From: Microthrix sp041394405 | GTDB taxonomy: Bacteria > Actinomycetota > Acidimicrobiia > Acidimicrobiales > Microtrichaceae | NCBI GenBank assembly: GCA_041394405.1 | Contig: JAWKIF010000006.1 | Location: 806,001 to 870,000 of the forward strand | DNA: 64,000 bases | Direction: 5' to 3' | Part shown: positions 16,444 through 27,200 of the stretch, piece by piece | Layout: every line of letters starts with the position of its first letter | How positions within the stretch are numbered: the stretch's first letter is position 1 | The notes under the pieces: model-generated | Databases searched by the model: none | The model's input: only the letters and a program-made list of their open reading frames with translations | Told to the model about the DNA's origin: nothing | Translations under genes and position numbers: made by a program

Positions 16444-17213
16444 TGGCCTATGCGGCCGACCTGGCCCGCATCTACGACCTGGCGTACGCCGGGATGGGCA
16501 AGGACTACGCCGCCGAAGCCCGTCTGGTGCGTCGCCTCGTGGCCCGGGCGGGCAGCGCCGTGCCGTCGGCAACCGCACCCCGGTCGCTCCTGGACGTGGC
16601 GTGCGGCACCGGCACTCATCTGGCCGAGTTCGCACAGCTGGGCTATCGAATCTCGGGCATGGACCTGAGCGAGCCCATGCTGGCGATCGCCCGTGGGCGC
16701 CTCGGCGCCGAGGTGCCGCTCGTGGCCGGGTCGTTCGAGGCACTCCCCGGCGGCGTGACCGAGTTGGCGCCCTTTGATTTGGTCACCTGCCTGTTCTCGT
16801 CGATCGCCTACGTCTCCAGCACCGAGTCGCTCCGACGCGTGCTGGGCGAGCTGGCGGCGCTGGTAGCTCCCGGCGGCGCGTTGGTGGTCGAGCCCTGGAT
16901 ACCGAGGGAGGGCTGGCTGGTGGGCCATGTTGGTCACGACACGGTCACCCAGGGCGACACCACCGTGATGCGCATGGCGCACTCGGGGATTGACGGCGAC
17001 CGGGCCACCATCCACTTCGAGTACCTAGTGGGGGAACCTGACGGGATCTGGGGGTTCTCCGAGGATCACCGCATGCTCATGGCCCCGGTAGCGGTCTACG
17101 TGGATGCGCTCGCTGATGCCGGCCTGGAGGTCGAGTTCGACGCCGACGGGTTCGACTTCGGCTTTGTCCGCCGCGGCCTCGTGGTTGGGGCGCGGGTCAG
17201 GGAAGGGTCGTGA
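16443..17213 (+). CDS. Class I SAM-dependent methyltransferase
   Basis: A 256-residue Rossmann methyltransferase. Motif I is L-L-D-V-A-C-G-T-G-T-H near residues 49-59, motif II is G-M-D-L-S-E-P-M-L, and D-L-V-T-C-L-F-S-S-I-A-Y-V marks motif IV. The C-terminal part (Y-V-D-A-L-A-D-A-G-L-E-V) is typical of small-molecule methyltransferases similar to those acting on sugars or amines, but the acceptor is unknown. It is coupled to the upstream acetyltransferase, so both could modify one metabolite. Its 3' end overlaps the convergent hydrolase gene by 17 bases. Confidence 0.88.
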   Translation: MAYAADLARIYDLAYAGMGKDYAAEARLVRRLVARAGSAVPSATAPRSLLDVACGTGTHLAEFAQLGYRISGMDLSEPMLAIARGRLGAEVPLVAGSFEALPGGVTELAPFDLVTCLFSSIAYVSSTESLRRVLGELAALVAPGGALVVEPWIPREGWLVGHVGHDTVTQGDTTVMRMAHSGIDGDRATIHFEYLVGEPDGIWGFSEDHRMLMAPVAVYVDALADAGLEVEFDADGFDFGFVRRGLVVGARVREGS

Positions 17214-18162
17214 TGGTGCCGGCCGAGACCAGGCCCTGGTAGGTGGAGCCGCCCGGGTAGAACGCTTCGGTAGTGGTACCGCCGAACTGGTCGCCGAACC
17301 ACCCGAGGGTCAGCGTCTGGGTGGCGGCGGTGTTTTTGGCCTGTGGCGTGCCGCAGGTGATCTGGCCCAGTTGGTTTTGGGCCGTGCCGAAGATGTCTCC
17401 GTGGGCTCCCGACCTCACCTGAGCGCCGTGGAAGCTGCGGGTGGTCAGCCTGGCGATCACCGCCTGGGTGCCGCTCTGGTCGGCGTTGCAGCTGTACTTG
17501 GGCGATGCCAGCGCGTAGATGGGCAGCGAGGTGCCGTTGAGGCCCTGAAGCGAAGCGTCGGTGTTGTTGCCAACGAAGGACTTGACGGGATCCTGCACGA
17601 CCACCCCCTTGAGCTTGGAGAAGGTGCTGCCGTGCGAGGTGCGCAGTCGGTTCGCCACGTACAGCACCGCCTCACCTCCGGCGGAATGGCCGGTGAAGGC
17701 CAGCTTCTGGGGGAGCGACTGCCCCGAGCGACCTGTCTTGGCGGCGGCATCGGCGTGGCTCTTGCCGATGGCACTGGTGGTGCTGCCGAGGCCGGCGAAC
17801 GTGGCGGCGACGTTGTTGAGGAACGCCGTGTTGTTGCCGATGTTCTGCACGGTGCACCCGAAGGCGTCGGCGGTGGGCAACGTGGTCGCCATGGCAAGGT
17901 AGCCCTTGGCCGCCACCTTGGGTCCGAATGCGGCCCAGTCGTCCTTGCTTTCGGTGAACCCGTGCTGCAGCCAGACCAGACCCTTGGGAGTGCCCGACGG
18001 GAAGTACCAGTCGACGGGCACCTTCTTGGTACCCAGCCCGCAGGCGATGTTGACGGTGTTGCTCGCCGTATTGGGCGCCGCCGCCGGCCCGCAGGCGACC
18101 ACGGCGCCAAGGCTGAACACGATGGCCACTGCTGCGAGGGCGGTGCGGGTGGTGATGTTCAC
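17197..18162 (-). CDS. Exported alpha/beta hydrolase
   Basis: A 321-residue protein with an N-terminal signal of about 23 hydrophobic residues ending in V-V-A-C-G, which could be a lipobox (Cys24). The hydrolase core has the oxyanion H-G-F-T (68-71) and the nucleophile elbow G-H-S-A-G-G (Ser160); a histidine in S-G-A-H-G-D-I-F is a good third triad member. Several extra cysteines suggest disulfides, fitting an extracytoplasmic site. It resembles polyester/lipase-like secreted hydrolases, but the substrate is unknown. It heads the extracellular region of the window. Confidence 0.8.
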   Translation of the reverse strand: MNITTRTALAAVAIVFSLGAVVACGPAAAPNTASNTVNIACGLGTKKVPVDWYFPSGTPKGLVWLQHGFTESKDDWAAFGPKVAAKGYLAMATTLPTADAFGCTVQNIGNNTAFLNNVAATFAGLGSTTSAIGKSHADAAAKTGRSGQSLPQKLAFTGHSAGGEAVLYVANRLRTSHGSTFSKLKGVVVQDPVKSFVGNNTDASLQGLNGTSLPIYALASPKYSCNADQSGTQAVIARLTTRSFHGAQVRSGAHGDIFGTAQNQLGQITCGTPQAKNTAATQTLTLGWFGDQFGGTTTEAFYPGGSTYQGLVSAGTITTLP

Positions 18163-18323
18163 GAGTGAGGCTCCCCATGGTCCTGGGCCTTCGGCCGGCC
18201 CGGTCCCCCAGAGCGTACGCGCCGGACACCCGCTGTGGCGGAGCAGTCACCTCATGAAGTGTGACGAAGATCGCCACGACGTGCGGCACCGGCGGTGTCG
18301 GCCACCGCCTCGGCTGTGGGCCC

Positions 18324-19610
18324 TCAGGTCGCGGGAACCGTGATGGTGCTCAGATCCGGTGGCGACGGACGGGCGGCGGGGGCCGTCCATGAATCCACCT
18401 CGCCGGGCATCTGCGGCTGCCGCGGGGGTAGGGCCACGTCGGCGTAGTCGATCCCGGCGGGGGCTGCGGGCAGATCGAACGGGACGGGAACGACCCGCCC
18501 GGCAGCCTTGTCGCAGGGGAGCGCATCCTCCAACCCATCGGGACGGGTAGAGGTGGCTCCGTTGTCGAAGCAGTTGCTCGTGTTCGGACCCGCTGCGCCC
18601 ACCGTGCTGGCAAGCAGCAGGTCCAACGCATTGCCCGACATGGAGTTGTCGACAACCGAGTTGCCGGTGGGCTCGTATCCGTCCTGGTCGACCAGTACCA
18701 CTCCCGCTCCCGGGTGGCCAGTCACGACGTTCCGCTCGATGCTGTTGTCCCGTCCGCCCGCCACGGCGACACCCACGCCGAAACCGCCCTGGGTCTCGGG
18801 CGTGTCGGGGTTGTCATTGTCCACGATCCGGTTGGCCACGATGGTGCCGCCAGCCTGGGGTGCCAACTGTTCGGTGTCTGCGGAGTTGATGGTGATCCCC
18901 ACGCGGTTCTTCTGGAACACGTTGCCCGCAACGATGACGCCGCTTGCGTTGGTGTTTTCGTAGCCGATGGCGTTGGCTTCGGCCACGTTGTCCCTCACGA
19001 TCGCGCCGCAGTCGCGGCACTGCCCCACGTAGATCCCGGAATCGGGGCTCCCGCTGGCGTAGTTGTGATCGAACTGCCCGGGACCGGTGCCCAACGCATA
19101 GAGACCGTAGAGGCCGTTGTTCGATGCGGTCACGTAGCTGGCGCGCCAGCCGACGGGTCCGGACTGGGCGTCCTCAGCCTTGTAGGCCCCGGGTTCCTCG
19201 GCGGAGAAGATCACCCCGTTGATGAGGTAGTTGCGCACCGTGAGGTTCTCGATGACGACTCGATCGGCAGTCACCCGAAACCCGTCGATCAGCTCGCCGG
19301 CCCCGTCGAGCACGACAGCGTTTCGGTCGGTCCCGCGGATGGTGAGGCGCGGAGTGGCGACGGTCACGGCCTCCCGGTAGGTGCCGGGACCAATGAGCAC
19401 CAAGTCGTCCGGCTCGGCGTCGTCGACGGCGTCCTGGATGCTCTCGTAGTCCTGCCCGACCCGAAGCACGCGAGGGCCGGCATTCGGCGCGTCGGTGCCA
19501 CCACAGGCGCTCGCCAGCGCGCCGAGGGCCACCACCACCTTCGCGACCGAACGCTTCGGCCGCTTCCATTGGCTCGCCTGACGTCCCACATGACCTCCCA
19601 GTCCGATCAT
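18324..19610 (-). CDS. Right-handed beta-helix lipoprotein
   Basis: A 428-residue protein. The N-terminus has basic residues, a hydrophobic run and L-A-S-A-C-G-G, a plausible lipobox. The rest is a parallel beta-helix of the NosD/pectate-lyase-like type: I-Q-D-A-V-D-D-A-x-P-x-D-x-V-L-I-G-P-G-T-Y at the start, then many PbH1 coils such as I-E-N-L-T-V-R-N-Y, V-T-A-S-N-N-G-L-Y-G-L-Y, G-I-T-I-N-S-A and N-S-I-E-R-N-V-V-T-G. Such proteins bind or cleave polysaccharides, but no catalytic signature is clear. A GTG at 19589 with CCTCC (minus-strand GGAGG) before it is an alternative start. Divergent from the next lipoprotein. Confidence 0.82.
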   Translation of the reverse strand: MIGLGGHVGRQASQWKRPKRSVAKVVVALGALASACGGTDAPNAGPRVLRVGQDYESIQDAVDDAEPDDLVLIGPGTYREAVTVATPRLTIRGTDRNAVVLDGAGELIDGFRVTADRVVIENLTVRNYLINGVIFSAEEPGAYKAEDAQSGPVGWRASYVTASNNGLYGLYALGTGPGQFDHNYASGSPDSGIYVGQCRDCGAIVRDNVAEANAIGYENTNASGVIVAGNVFQKNRVGITINSADTEQLAPQAGGTIVANRIVDNDNPDTPETQGGFGVGVAVAGGRDNSIERNVVTGHPGAGVVLVDQDGYEPTGNSVVDNSMSGNALDLLLASTVGAAGPNTSNCFDNGATSTRPDGLEDALPCDKAAGRVVPVPFDLPAAPAGIDYADVALPPRQPQMPGEVDSWTAPAARPSPPDLSTITVPAT

Positions 19611-19649
19611 GATCTCACGAGGCTGAGGTGGGCGGAGTCCAATCCGGTC

Positions 19650-19675
19650 GGGCGCCGCCCAACATGTTGGCGCCC
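19650..19675. promoter_or_regulatory. Nested palindrome between two divergent lipoprotein genes
   Basis: GGGCGCC and GGCGCCC arms flank a perfect CAACATGTTG palindrome (19660-19669). It lies 7 bases before the TACGAT hexamer of the plus-strand lipoprotein gene and 40 bases before the beta-helix gene, so one regulator could control both. Confidence 0.4.
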
Positions 19676-19681
19676 TGTCGA

Positions 19682-19687
19682 TACGAT
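19682..19687 (+). promoter_or_regulatory. -10-like hexamer for the lipoprotein gene at 19694, leaderless
   Basis: TACGAT lies 6 bases upstream of the ATG; no ribosome binding site is present. Confidence 0.4.
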
Positions 19688-19693
19688 GGCTCG

Positions 19694-20476
19694 ATGCGTA
19701 GCCCGGCAGGTCGGCCGATCGGCCAACGTCGGTCGAAACGGGTCTGGCCCGTCGCCCTCCTGGTCCTGGCGTTGGGTGTTGCAGGCTGCGGCGGTGATGA
19801 GTCGCAAACCGGGAGCACCACCCCCCCGACACGCACCCAGGGCGAGGCGTTGACTTCTCAGGACGCCCAGTCCCTCGCTCTGGCGCTCTTTCGCAACTAT
19901 GAGGTTGGTGGCGCCACGCTGGTGGCCGACGTGGACTACTCCAGCGAGCTGTCCGTGCACATGACCGGTGACATCGACTGGAAGAACCACCGTGGTCGGC
20001 TTGAGGTGGAGACGATCCCCTCCGACGGACAACCCTCCGTGGCCGAGCAGGTGGTGTTCGACAAGAGCGAGGTCTACACGGCGGCGCAACCCGACCAGGT
20101 GCGTCAGGCCGAGGTGTCCGGACGAGGCGGTGTTCAGTGGGTTCGGCGTACACCCGACGCGGCGCGCCCCGTCGACCAGCTCATCGCCCTGCTGGTCAGC
20201 CTCGCCGCAACCCGGCCCGAGAACCCTGAGCTCCTCGAGCAACAGGACCTAGTCTTCGATCGCACGGCGGCGGTTGGCGAGCTGGCGGTGGTGGTGTATC
20301 GCTCCCCGGTGGCCGAGTACTGGATCGGCGAGGACGAGGGCACGCTGCTGCGGTTCGTCGGACGCCTCCGCGGCTTTGGTGGTGAGGCTTCGTTCACCTT
20401 CACCGACCAGCGCTCCGTCACCATTGCCACCCCTGACCCGGCCACCGTGATCGAGCTGAACCAGCTTTCTCCCTGA
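19694..20476 (+). CDS. Lipoprotein of unknown function
   Basis: A 260-residue exported lipoprotein. A basic N-terminus, a hydrophobic segment and the lipobox G-V-A-G-C are clear (Cys at about residue 32). The mature part is mostly predicted beta strands with alternating hydrophobic residues; its size and pattern recall the LolA/LppX-LprG half-barrel fold, which carries lipids, but I cannot confirm this. The gene is divergent from the beta-helix lipoprotein and would be processed by the LspA encoded at 6.7 kb. Confidence 0.75.
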   Translation: MRSPAGRPIGQRRSKRVWPVALLVLALGVAGCGGDESQTGSTTPPTRTQGEALTSQDAQSLALALFRNYEVGGATLVADVDYSSELSVHMTGDIDWKNHRGRLEVETIPSDGQPSVAEQVVFDKSEVYTAAQPDQVRQAEVSGRGGVQWVRRTPDAARPVDQLIALLVSLAATRPENPELLEQQDLVFDRTAAVGELAVVVYRSPVAEYWIGEDEGTLLRFVGRLRGFGGEASFTFTDQRSVTIATPDPATVIELNQLSP

Positions 20477-20688
20477 TCGTCCGAACCATCCGACCCTGGC
20501 CGGGTGCCCACACGCCAGGGCTCGCACGTCTGGTGACGTGGGGTTCACTACGTGCAAGGGTTCGTTCCGTGAAATGACCTGAAATGACGCCCATTGCGTC
20601 GTGGTTTGGTTGCCGCTCCGGGTAGTTCTGCCCAGTCCCTCGACTCGACTCCAAGGGGGCTGGTAAGCACGAGGCGTTCAAATACCGA

Positions 20689-23600
20689 ATGGATCTCAAC
20701 CCGATGATCATCTCCCGGCAACGCGATGTCCGCCGGCGGGGATTCCCGGGACTTGCCGGTGGAACCGGCCGAATTGCGCTCAGCCTCCTCGGCGCAGCGG
20801 CCATGCTGGCACTCGGCCTGAGCCTGGTGGCCACGTTGCCCTCATCCGATGCCGGTGCAGCGGTGTCGGGCACCATTACCGGCACGGTGTTTCGCGACTA
20901 CAACGGCGATGGCGACTTGGACTCGGCCGTGACCACCACGGCCGCAACCGACGTCGGCTATGTCGGTGCGACCATTACGGCCTATGACGACACCGGTGCC
21001 GTCGCAGGCACCGCCGTATCGGGGCCGGGCGGCGCCTACTCGCTGGCGTACACCGGCCCGGGCGCCGGCCCGCAGGTGCGGCTCGAGCTGACCATGCCCA
21101 CCGGATTCCGCACGACCCGCAAGGGCATCGACGCGGCGCCGGGTGCCATCAACGGTGGCACCACCGTGCAGTTCAAGGAGAACGGCGGGCAGGCCCACTT
21201 CGGCATCGCCCGGCCCGGCGACTACAGCCAGGACAGCCCGGAGCTGGTGGTGCCGGTGCACCGCGGACAGGTGTACCAACAGAACGTGCTGGTGGGCCCC
21301 GACTCGCCCTCGCTGGTGTCGCTCGACTACGGCACGACGGGTACCCCCGGCTACGGCACCGCCGCAAGTGACCAACGCATCCAGGCGACCGTCGGCCAAA
21401 CCGGAACCGTGTGGGGCACCGCCACCTACGGCGCCGGACAGGTGTTGACCGCAGCGCTGTTCAAGCGGCATGCGCCCATTGGCCCCAGCGGCCTCGGCGC
21501 CATCTACCTGACCCAGATCGAAAAGGCGGGCGACGCCGCCGACCCCGACGCCTCCCTGTTCGTGCGCATCCCGGATGTGGGCACCAATCCGCGGGGCGTC
21601 GCTGCCACCGCGGGCGACCGCGACCTGCCGGGGTACGACTGGCTCTACGACGCTCCCGCCTTCACCCAGGTGCACAAGATCGGCCTGGGCGACATCGATC
21701 TGTCGGGCGATCTCCAGACCCTCTATGCGGTCAACCTCTACCGGCGCAGCGTCTACGAGGTGCCCATCAACGCGCCGGCGTCGGTCGGTGGCGCTCCCAG
21801 CGCAGGGACGCCGTCGGAGATTCCGCTTCCGCTCGACCTTCCCGGAGCCGCCCAGGGCTGCACCGACGATCAGGTCCGCCCGTTTGGCCTCGACACCGGC
21901 GAGGGGGCCCTCTGGGTGACCCTCACCTGCACCGGCCCGGCGCAAGGCGACCTGCGGGCGTACGTATACCGCTACGACACCACTGCGGGCACCTTCGGAG
22001 CGTCCCCCGCGTTCGAGGCGTCGCTGGACTACCCCAACCGGGGGCTCGTCCTCAACACGACGTTCCCGCCGGCGATGCTGGACGCTCGGTGGAATCCGTG
22101 GAACGACAACTGGGAGGACGACGGACCTGGGCCCTTCGGCGACAACCGCACACACGACCCGCAACCGACGGCGTCCGACATCGAGTTCGACTCCAACGGT
22201 GACCTGAGCCTGGCGATCAAGGACCGCAACGGCGACCTCACCTCCAGCGGCGCAGGCAGCAACGACACCAACAACGCGACGCTCTTCGAGCAGTTCAGCG
22301 GCGGTGAGCTACTGCGGGCCTGCGGTACCCCTGCTACCGGGTGGACGCTGGAATCCAATGGATCATGCGGCGCCCGCACCGGCAGCGGGGTGGGCAACAA
22401 CCAGGGTCCCGGCGACGGCGAGTTCTACGAGGACGATCTGGCCGGTTTCCACGATCAGACCTCATTGGGTGCCACCGAGCAGGTTCCCGGGTTCGCGCAG
22501 ATCGTGGCCACCGGCTTCGACACCGCCGGCAACGTCAATGCAGGTGGCTACTCCAAGAAGAACAACAGCGATGGGGTGGCGCTGAACGGGGCCGAGCTGA
22601 CCAACGATCCGTATTACAACTCCGATGTGGGGGCTGGCTCATTCGCCAAGGCCGACGGCATCGGCGACATCGAGGCCTTGTTGGAGCCGGCGCCGTTGGA
22701 GATCGGCAACCGCGTCTGGCTGGACGTCGACCGCGACGGCCAACAGGACCCCAATGAGGCCCCCATCGGTGGGGTCACCGTGCACCTCTACGAGGGGGAC
22801 ACGTTGGTGGGCACCGCAGTCACCGATTCCGAAGGCGAGTACTACTTCAACGACGCCAACGTCGACGGCGGCAAGCTGAAGCCGAACACCGACTATCGCA
22901 TCGCCATCGACGAGCCGGGTGACTACGCGGGTGCGGGTCCGTTGGCCAAGTACCGGCCGACCCAACCCAACGCCGGTGCGCCGGACCCACTGCTGGACGA
23001 CACCGACTCTGACGGCATCAGCCCACCGGGCGGATTCCCGGAAGTGTCGCTCACCACCGGGGGACCGGGTGACGACGACCACACCTTCGACTTCGGGTTC
23101 GTGACCAAGTTCGACTTGGCGCTGCGCAAGACGACCTCGGCCACGTTGGTCTCGGTCGGTGACGTGGTGCCGTTCACCGTCGAAGTCTTCAACCAGGGGG
23201 AGACCGTTGCCACCGACATCACCGTGACCGACTACCTGCCGGCCGACACCACGCTGGCGGCATCGGGCAACGACGGCTGGACCCTCACCGGCGCGAGCAC
23301 GGCCGCGATGACCATCCCTGGTCCGTTGGCCGTTGGCGCCTCAACCCCGATCACGATCAACCTGCTCATCACCGGCGCGGCCGCCCGCTGGGACAACATG
23401 GCCGAGATCAGCCGGGCACTCGACGGCGGCGGCAACGCGGTGACCGACGAGGACTCGACGCCGGACACCGACCCGGGCGATCCGTTGGTTGATGACGAGA
23501 TCGACAATGGCGGAGGCGACGAGGACGACCACGACATTGCGTCAGTCCTGCCCAAGCCGCCACCCGAGACCACGACCTCCTCGACCTCCAGCACGTCGAC

Positions 23601-23970
23601 CTCCACCACGTCAACCACGACGCCTGCCTCAACCACGGCGCCGGCCTCGTCCACCACGCCAGCGCCGTCGCCGACCACCGATCCCAGCGGCGTCAGCCCC
23701 CTGACGGCTGTGTCCGCGACGTCGACGACGTCGACCACGGGGCCCGCGTCGGCGACCAATCTCCCGCCCGGGGGGACCAGCCCAACGGCCGTGACGGTGT
23801 CGGTCGCTCCGACGGACACCACGGCCAACGCTGAGGTGGCGGGCACTGATCAATCGCCCACCTCGGCCGAGACCCTTGCCAAGACCGGGCTGAGCATCGC
23901 GTCGCTGGTGATCGCGGCATTTTTGCTGGTCGTCGCTGGGCGCGTGGTTCAAGGTCGTCGCCGGGGCTGA
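20689..23970 (+). CDS. SdrD-like surface protein with LAKTG sorting signal
   Basis: A 1093-residue secreted protein. The signal peptide runs to about D-A-G-A-A (residue 58). An SdrD B-like domain with an EF-hand-like loop (F-R-D-Y-N-G-D-G-D-L-D) follows, then a central region of about 500 residues that looks propeller-like, a second B domain near 670-790 (V-W-L-D-V-D-R-D-G-Q-Q-D-P-N-E) and a DUF11 domain near 800-930. A Thr/Ser/Pro stalk leads to L-A-K-T-G, a hydrophobic segment and R-R-R-G. That is a complete cell-wall sorting signal of the LAxTG (class E sortase) type. It is probably a calcium-stiffened adhesin or sheath protein. ATG 20704 is an alternative start. Confidence 0.85.
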   Translation: MDLNPMIISRQRDVRRRGFPGLAGGTGRIALSLLGAAAMLALGLSLVATLPSSDAGAAVSGTITGTVFRDYNGDGDLDSAVTTTAATDVGYVGATITAYDDTGAVAGTAVSGPGGAYSLAYTGPGAGPQVRLELTMPTGFRTTRKGIDAAPGAINGGTTVQFKENGGQAHFGIARPGDYSQDSPELVVPVHRGQVYQQNVLVGPDSPSLVSLDYGTTGTPGYGTAASDQRIQATVGQTGTVWGTATYGAGQVLTAALFKRHAPIGPSGLGAIYLTQIEKAGDAADPDASLFVRIPDVGTNPRGVAATAGDRDLPGYDWLYDAPAFTQVHKIGLGDIDLSGDLQTLYAVNLYRRSVYEVPINAPASVGGAPSAGTPSEIPLPLDLPGAAQGCTDDQVRPFGLDTGEGALWVTLTCTGPAQGDLRAYVYRYDTTAGTFGASPAFEASLDYPNRGLVLNTTFPPAMLDARWNPWNDNWEDDGPGPFGDNRTHDPQPTASDIEFDSNGDLSLAIKDRNGDLTSSGAGSNDTNNATLFEQFSGGELLRACGTPATGWTLESNGSCGARTGSGVGNNQGPGDGEFYEDDLAGFHDQTSLGATEQVPGFAQIVATGFDTAGNVNAGGYSKKNNSDGVALNGAELTNDPYYNSDVGAGSFAKADGIGDIEALLEPAPLEIGNRVWLDVDRDGQQDPNEAPIGGVTVHLYEGDTLVGTAVTDSEGEYYFNDANVDGGKLKPNTDYRIAIDEPGDYAGAGPLAKYRPTQPNAGAPDPLLDDTDSDGISPPGGFPEVSLTTGGPGDDDHTFDFGFVTKFDLALRKTTSATLVSVGDVVPFTVEVFNQGETVATDITVTDYLPADTTLAASGNDGWTLTGASTAAMTIPGPLAVGASTPITINLLITGAAARWDNMAEISRALDGGGNAVTDEDSTPDTDPGDPLVDDEIDNGGGDEDDHDIASVLPKPPPETTTSSTSSTSTSTTSTTTPASTTAPASSTTPAPSPTTDPSGVSPLTAVSATSTTSTTGPASATNLPPGGTSPTAVTVSVAPTDTTANAEVAGTDQSPTSAETLAKTGLSIASLVIAAFLLVVAGRVVQGRRRG

Positions 23971-23979
23971 CGGCTCGTC

Positions 23980-24003
23980 GGCTCCGTCGCGCACGACGGA
24001 GCC
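23980..24003 (+). terminator. Terminator hairpin after the LAKTG protein gene
   Basis: Perfect 10-bp stem GGCTCCGTCG / CGACGGAGCC with a 4-base loop, 9 bases after the stop. No U-tract follows, as is common in high-GC Actinobacteria. Confidence 0.6.
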
Positions 24004-24218
24004 TCCGACGCATCGATCGGGTGGTGTCCAGTTGGCGCCTCACGGCACGGGCCTTCGGGCCTGGGAGTCCGCCCGATCGGACGAGCGGCTGGGGATCGAA
24101 ATGGGTTGAGGCCATGCCAAATGGCACGTCGGCAGGCCTATTTGTCTCAAGTTCAGGGGAACCATCCCGACAGGTGGAGTCAACGACGCTTCACGTCTCG
24201 GTTGAAAGGCCCTCGCCA

Positions 24219-27200
24219 ATGGTTGCCGCCGCTTTCAAGTCTCACCTCCGAACGCTCTTCGCGCTCACCGCGTTGGTGGTTGGGGTGGGCGTCCTGCCCT
24301 ACCTGCCCGCATCGGCAGGGGAGCCCGCCAACGACATCGAGAAGTCCGGTGTGGCCCAATCACCCGCAGGCTCGACAACGGAGACCCTTGAGAACACGTT
24401 GATCGACTGGACGATCAACTACAAGAACGAATCCGACACCATCCAGACCGACGGCAAGGTGTCCGACACCACCACCTCGAACCTGAAGATCATCCCCGAA
24501 TCGGTGCAGCAGCCGCCCGGTTGGACGCCGACCATCACGGGCAACAACCAGATCGACTTCAACGCTCCGGTGATCGTCCCGAAGGGCAAGGGCTTCGTCA
24601 TCTCCACCAAGCCGACGTCGAAGACGCTCAACGGCGGCCAGGGCGGTGGCGATGGCTACGTGCCGCTGTTCGGATCTGACGGTCGCATCTACTTCACGTA
24701 CCACCACACGGACGGCACGATTCAGTGCATCGACCCCGACACCGGGGCGGTGTGCGCCGGATATCCCATTGCGATGACCGTGAACTCGGGCGGCGTGTCC
24801 GGCCGGATGTGGTCGCCGAACCCCGCCGAAGGTGCCACCGTGATCGGCACGCGGCTCTACCAGGCGGGCATCGTCGCCGGCACCCCGGCCTACACCTACG
24901 GGCTCGGCTGCTGGGACCTGGTTGCACGCACCAACTGCGCCGACCAGCCCTACATCACCTTCCCGCACCCTGCAGGATTCGCGAATGCAAGCGGCAACCA
25001 GAGCCACACCTTTGTCGGGGGGCCGTTCGTGGTCGGCGACAACATGTACAGCTGGACGAGCCACCAAGAGGTGCAGTGTGTCAATCGCTCCACCTGGGCG
25101 ACCTGCGCCGGCTCGTGGCCCAAGAACATGCGCAACGACGCAACCTTCCCACGCGTGGCCGCCAACGGCATCGGTGCCGGGGAGCTGCTGGGCAGCAAGC
25201 TGTTTTACGCATGGGCGTACGGCGTCAGCACCGAAACGCCCACCCAGGTCGCCGGAGTTCGGGTGAGCTGCTTTGACACCACAACCGCAGCTACGTGTGC
25301 CGGATGGGCGGACAGCTCCGGCAACCCGGACGGCAAGGCGATGTCCTCGAACAACGGAAACATCTGGGACATCTACTTCCGCTACGACGCAGGGGGCACT
25401 CCGAACGCCGTCTGCCAGACGTCGTACACCAACACCGCCGGCTGCAACAGCCTGGTGGACGGGTCCCAGATCGCCGACGGGCCGAACGACGTCAACGGCG
25501 TGCCGAACGCGCTCTACAACAAGATCCACTACAACGGGACCTCGTCCGGTGTGATCTCACAGATGAAACACCCCGACCTGAACCGCACCTACTTCTCGAC
25601 CTACCCGCTCAACAACGAGGTGTGCTGGGATTGGGGCACGGGTGATTTCTGCACGACGCCCAGCACCAGCGGCGACCTCAACTACATCGACACCGCGCCC
25701 GGCGATGGTTACGTGGGTGACGGCGGACGAATCCGCCCCGGAAGCATTTCGACAACGGACTACGGCGCCCGCCTCGACACCCGCACCGGCTGCTGGTGGT
25801 CGCTGGGCGACGCCAACGTGCTCTGGAGCTTCGACGACCTGGGCAACGCGCCCTGTATCCCACGATTGGTGGAAGCGTCGGGCAGCAACACGTTCTCCGG
25901 GTCGTTCTGCCGCACGGGTGTGCCCCAGGACCTCGCGTGGACGAAGTCCACGACCACCAACTTCGATCCCAACGACTGGGTCGGGTTTACCGTCACCATC
26001 AAGGACGGTAGCGCTACCGTCGGCACGTACAATCCCAAGAACGGGGAGCTGTCGCTCGACCTCTCGGGGGTTGACGCCCAGTCGGTCGACACGCTTTCGT
26101 ACGAGATCAACGGTTCGATGGCACCTGGCCGTACTCCGCTGGAAGACCCGGCGACCACCCCGATGATCACCATCGAGTATGCGACGGCCACCGGCGTCCA
26201 GTTCTGCTATCAGACCAAGACCGTCGGTGACCCGTGTGTCGACACGGTGGCCCACAACAACGCGACGTTCAAGATCGGCACCGGTCCGGTGGAGGACACC
26301 TCGACCCGCTCGTTCGACGTGATTGCCGACCCCGTCGGCAAGTGCTTCACCCCTAAGGTCACGCTGGCCAAGACCGTGTACACCGGACACAACAACGGCG
26401 ACGGATGTGCCGGAGCCGAAACGGCGCTGATACGCAGTGGCGATGACGTCACGTGGTGCTTCTCCGTCACCAACACCGGTGATACCGACCTGGACCAGGT
26501 GGAGATCTCCGACCCGGATCTGCCGGGAAGCCCGTTCGCCATCACTGGCAAACTCGCTCAGGGCGCTTCAACGAGCATCTTCGTGGAGGGCGCCGCCGGC
26601 AGCGCCGACCTGACCAATACCGCAGCGGTCACTGGGCGCCCGGTCTACCCGGACGGCAACCCCATCCCTGGCGCCACACCCCCCGGCGACGAGGACACCG
26701 CCGAGTACGAAGTGCGCGACCCACAGCTGAAGCTGGCGAAGACCGCATACGCAGGCCACGACGGTGGTGCATCGTGCGCCACGGCCACCGAGATCGCAAC
26801 CATTGATGGGGGCGGCGACGTTACCTGGTGCTTCACCGTGACGAACACCGGGGACACCCCGTTGGCGGATGTCAGGGTCGCCGACCCCGATCTGCCCGGC
26901 AGCCCGTTCACCATTGCGGGCACCATCGCCCCGAATCACACCGGCGGCACCTATGCCGAGGGAACGTCCTCGGCTGACCTCACCAACACGGCGACAGCCA
27001 CGGGTTCACCGGCGGATTTACAGGGGACCCCCGTTCCCGGGCTGCCCAAGGTCACCGACGACGACACCGCCGAGGTCGATACGGTCGCCCCGTCGCTGAC
27101 GCTTGCCAAGACCGTCGTCGCGGGAACGGAATGCCCGGGAACCGAGCTGGCAACCGTCGACGAGGGCGACCCCGTCACCTGGTGCTTCGCGGTGAAGAAC

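Noticed and set aside
24021..24218. Upstream extension of the giant LPATG protein
   Set aside because: The 66 extra residues do not form a signal peptide; the signal peptide begins at 24219 with a good ribosome binding site.
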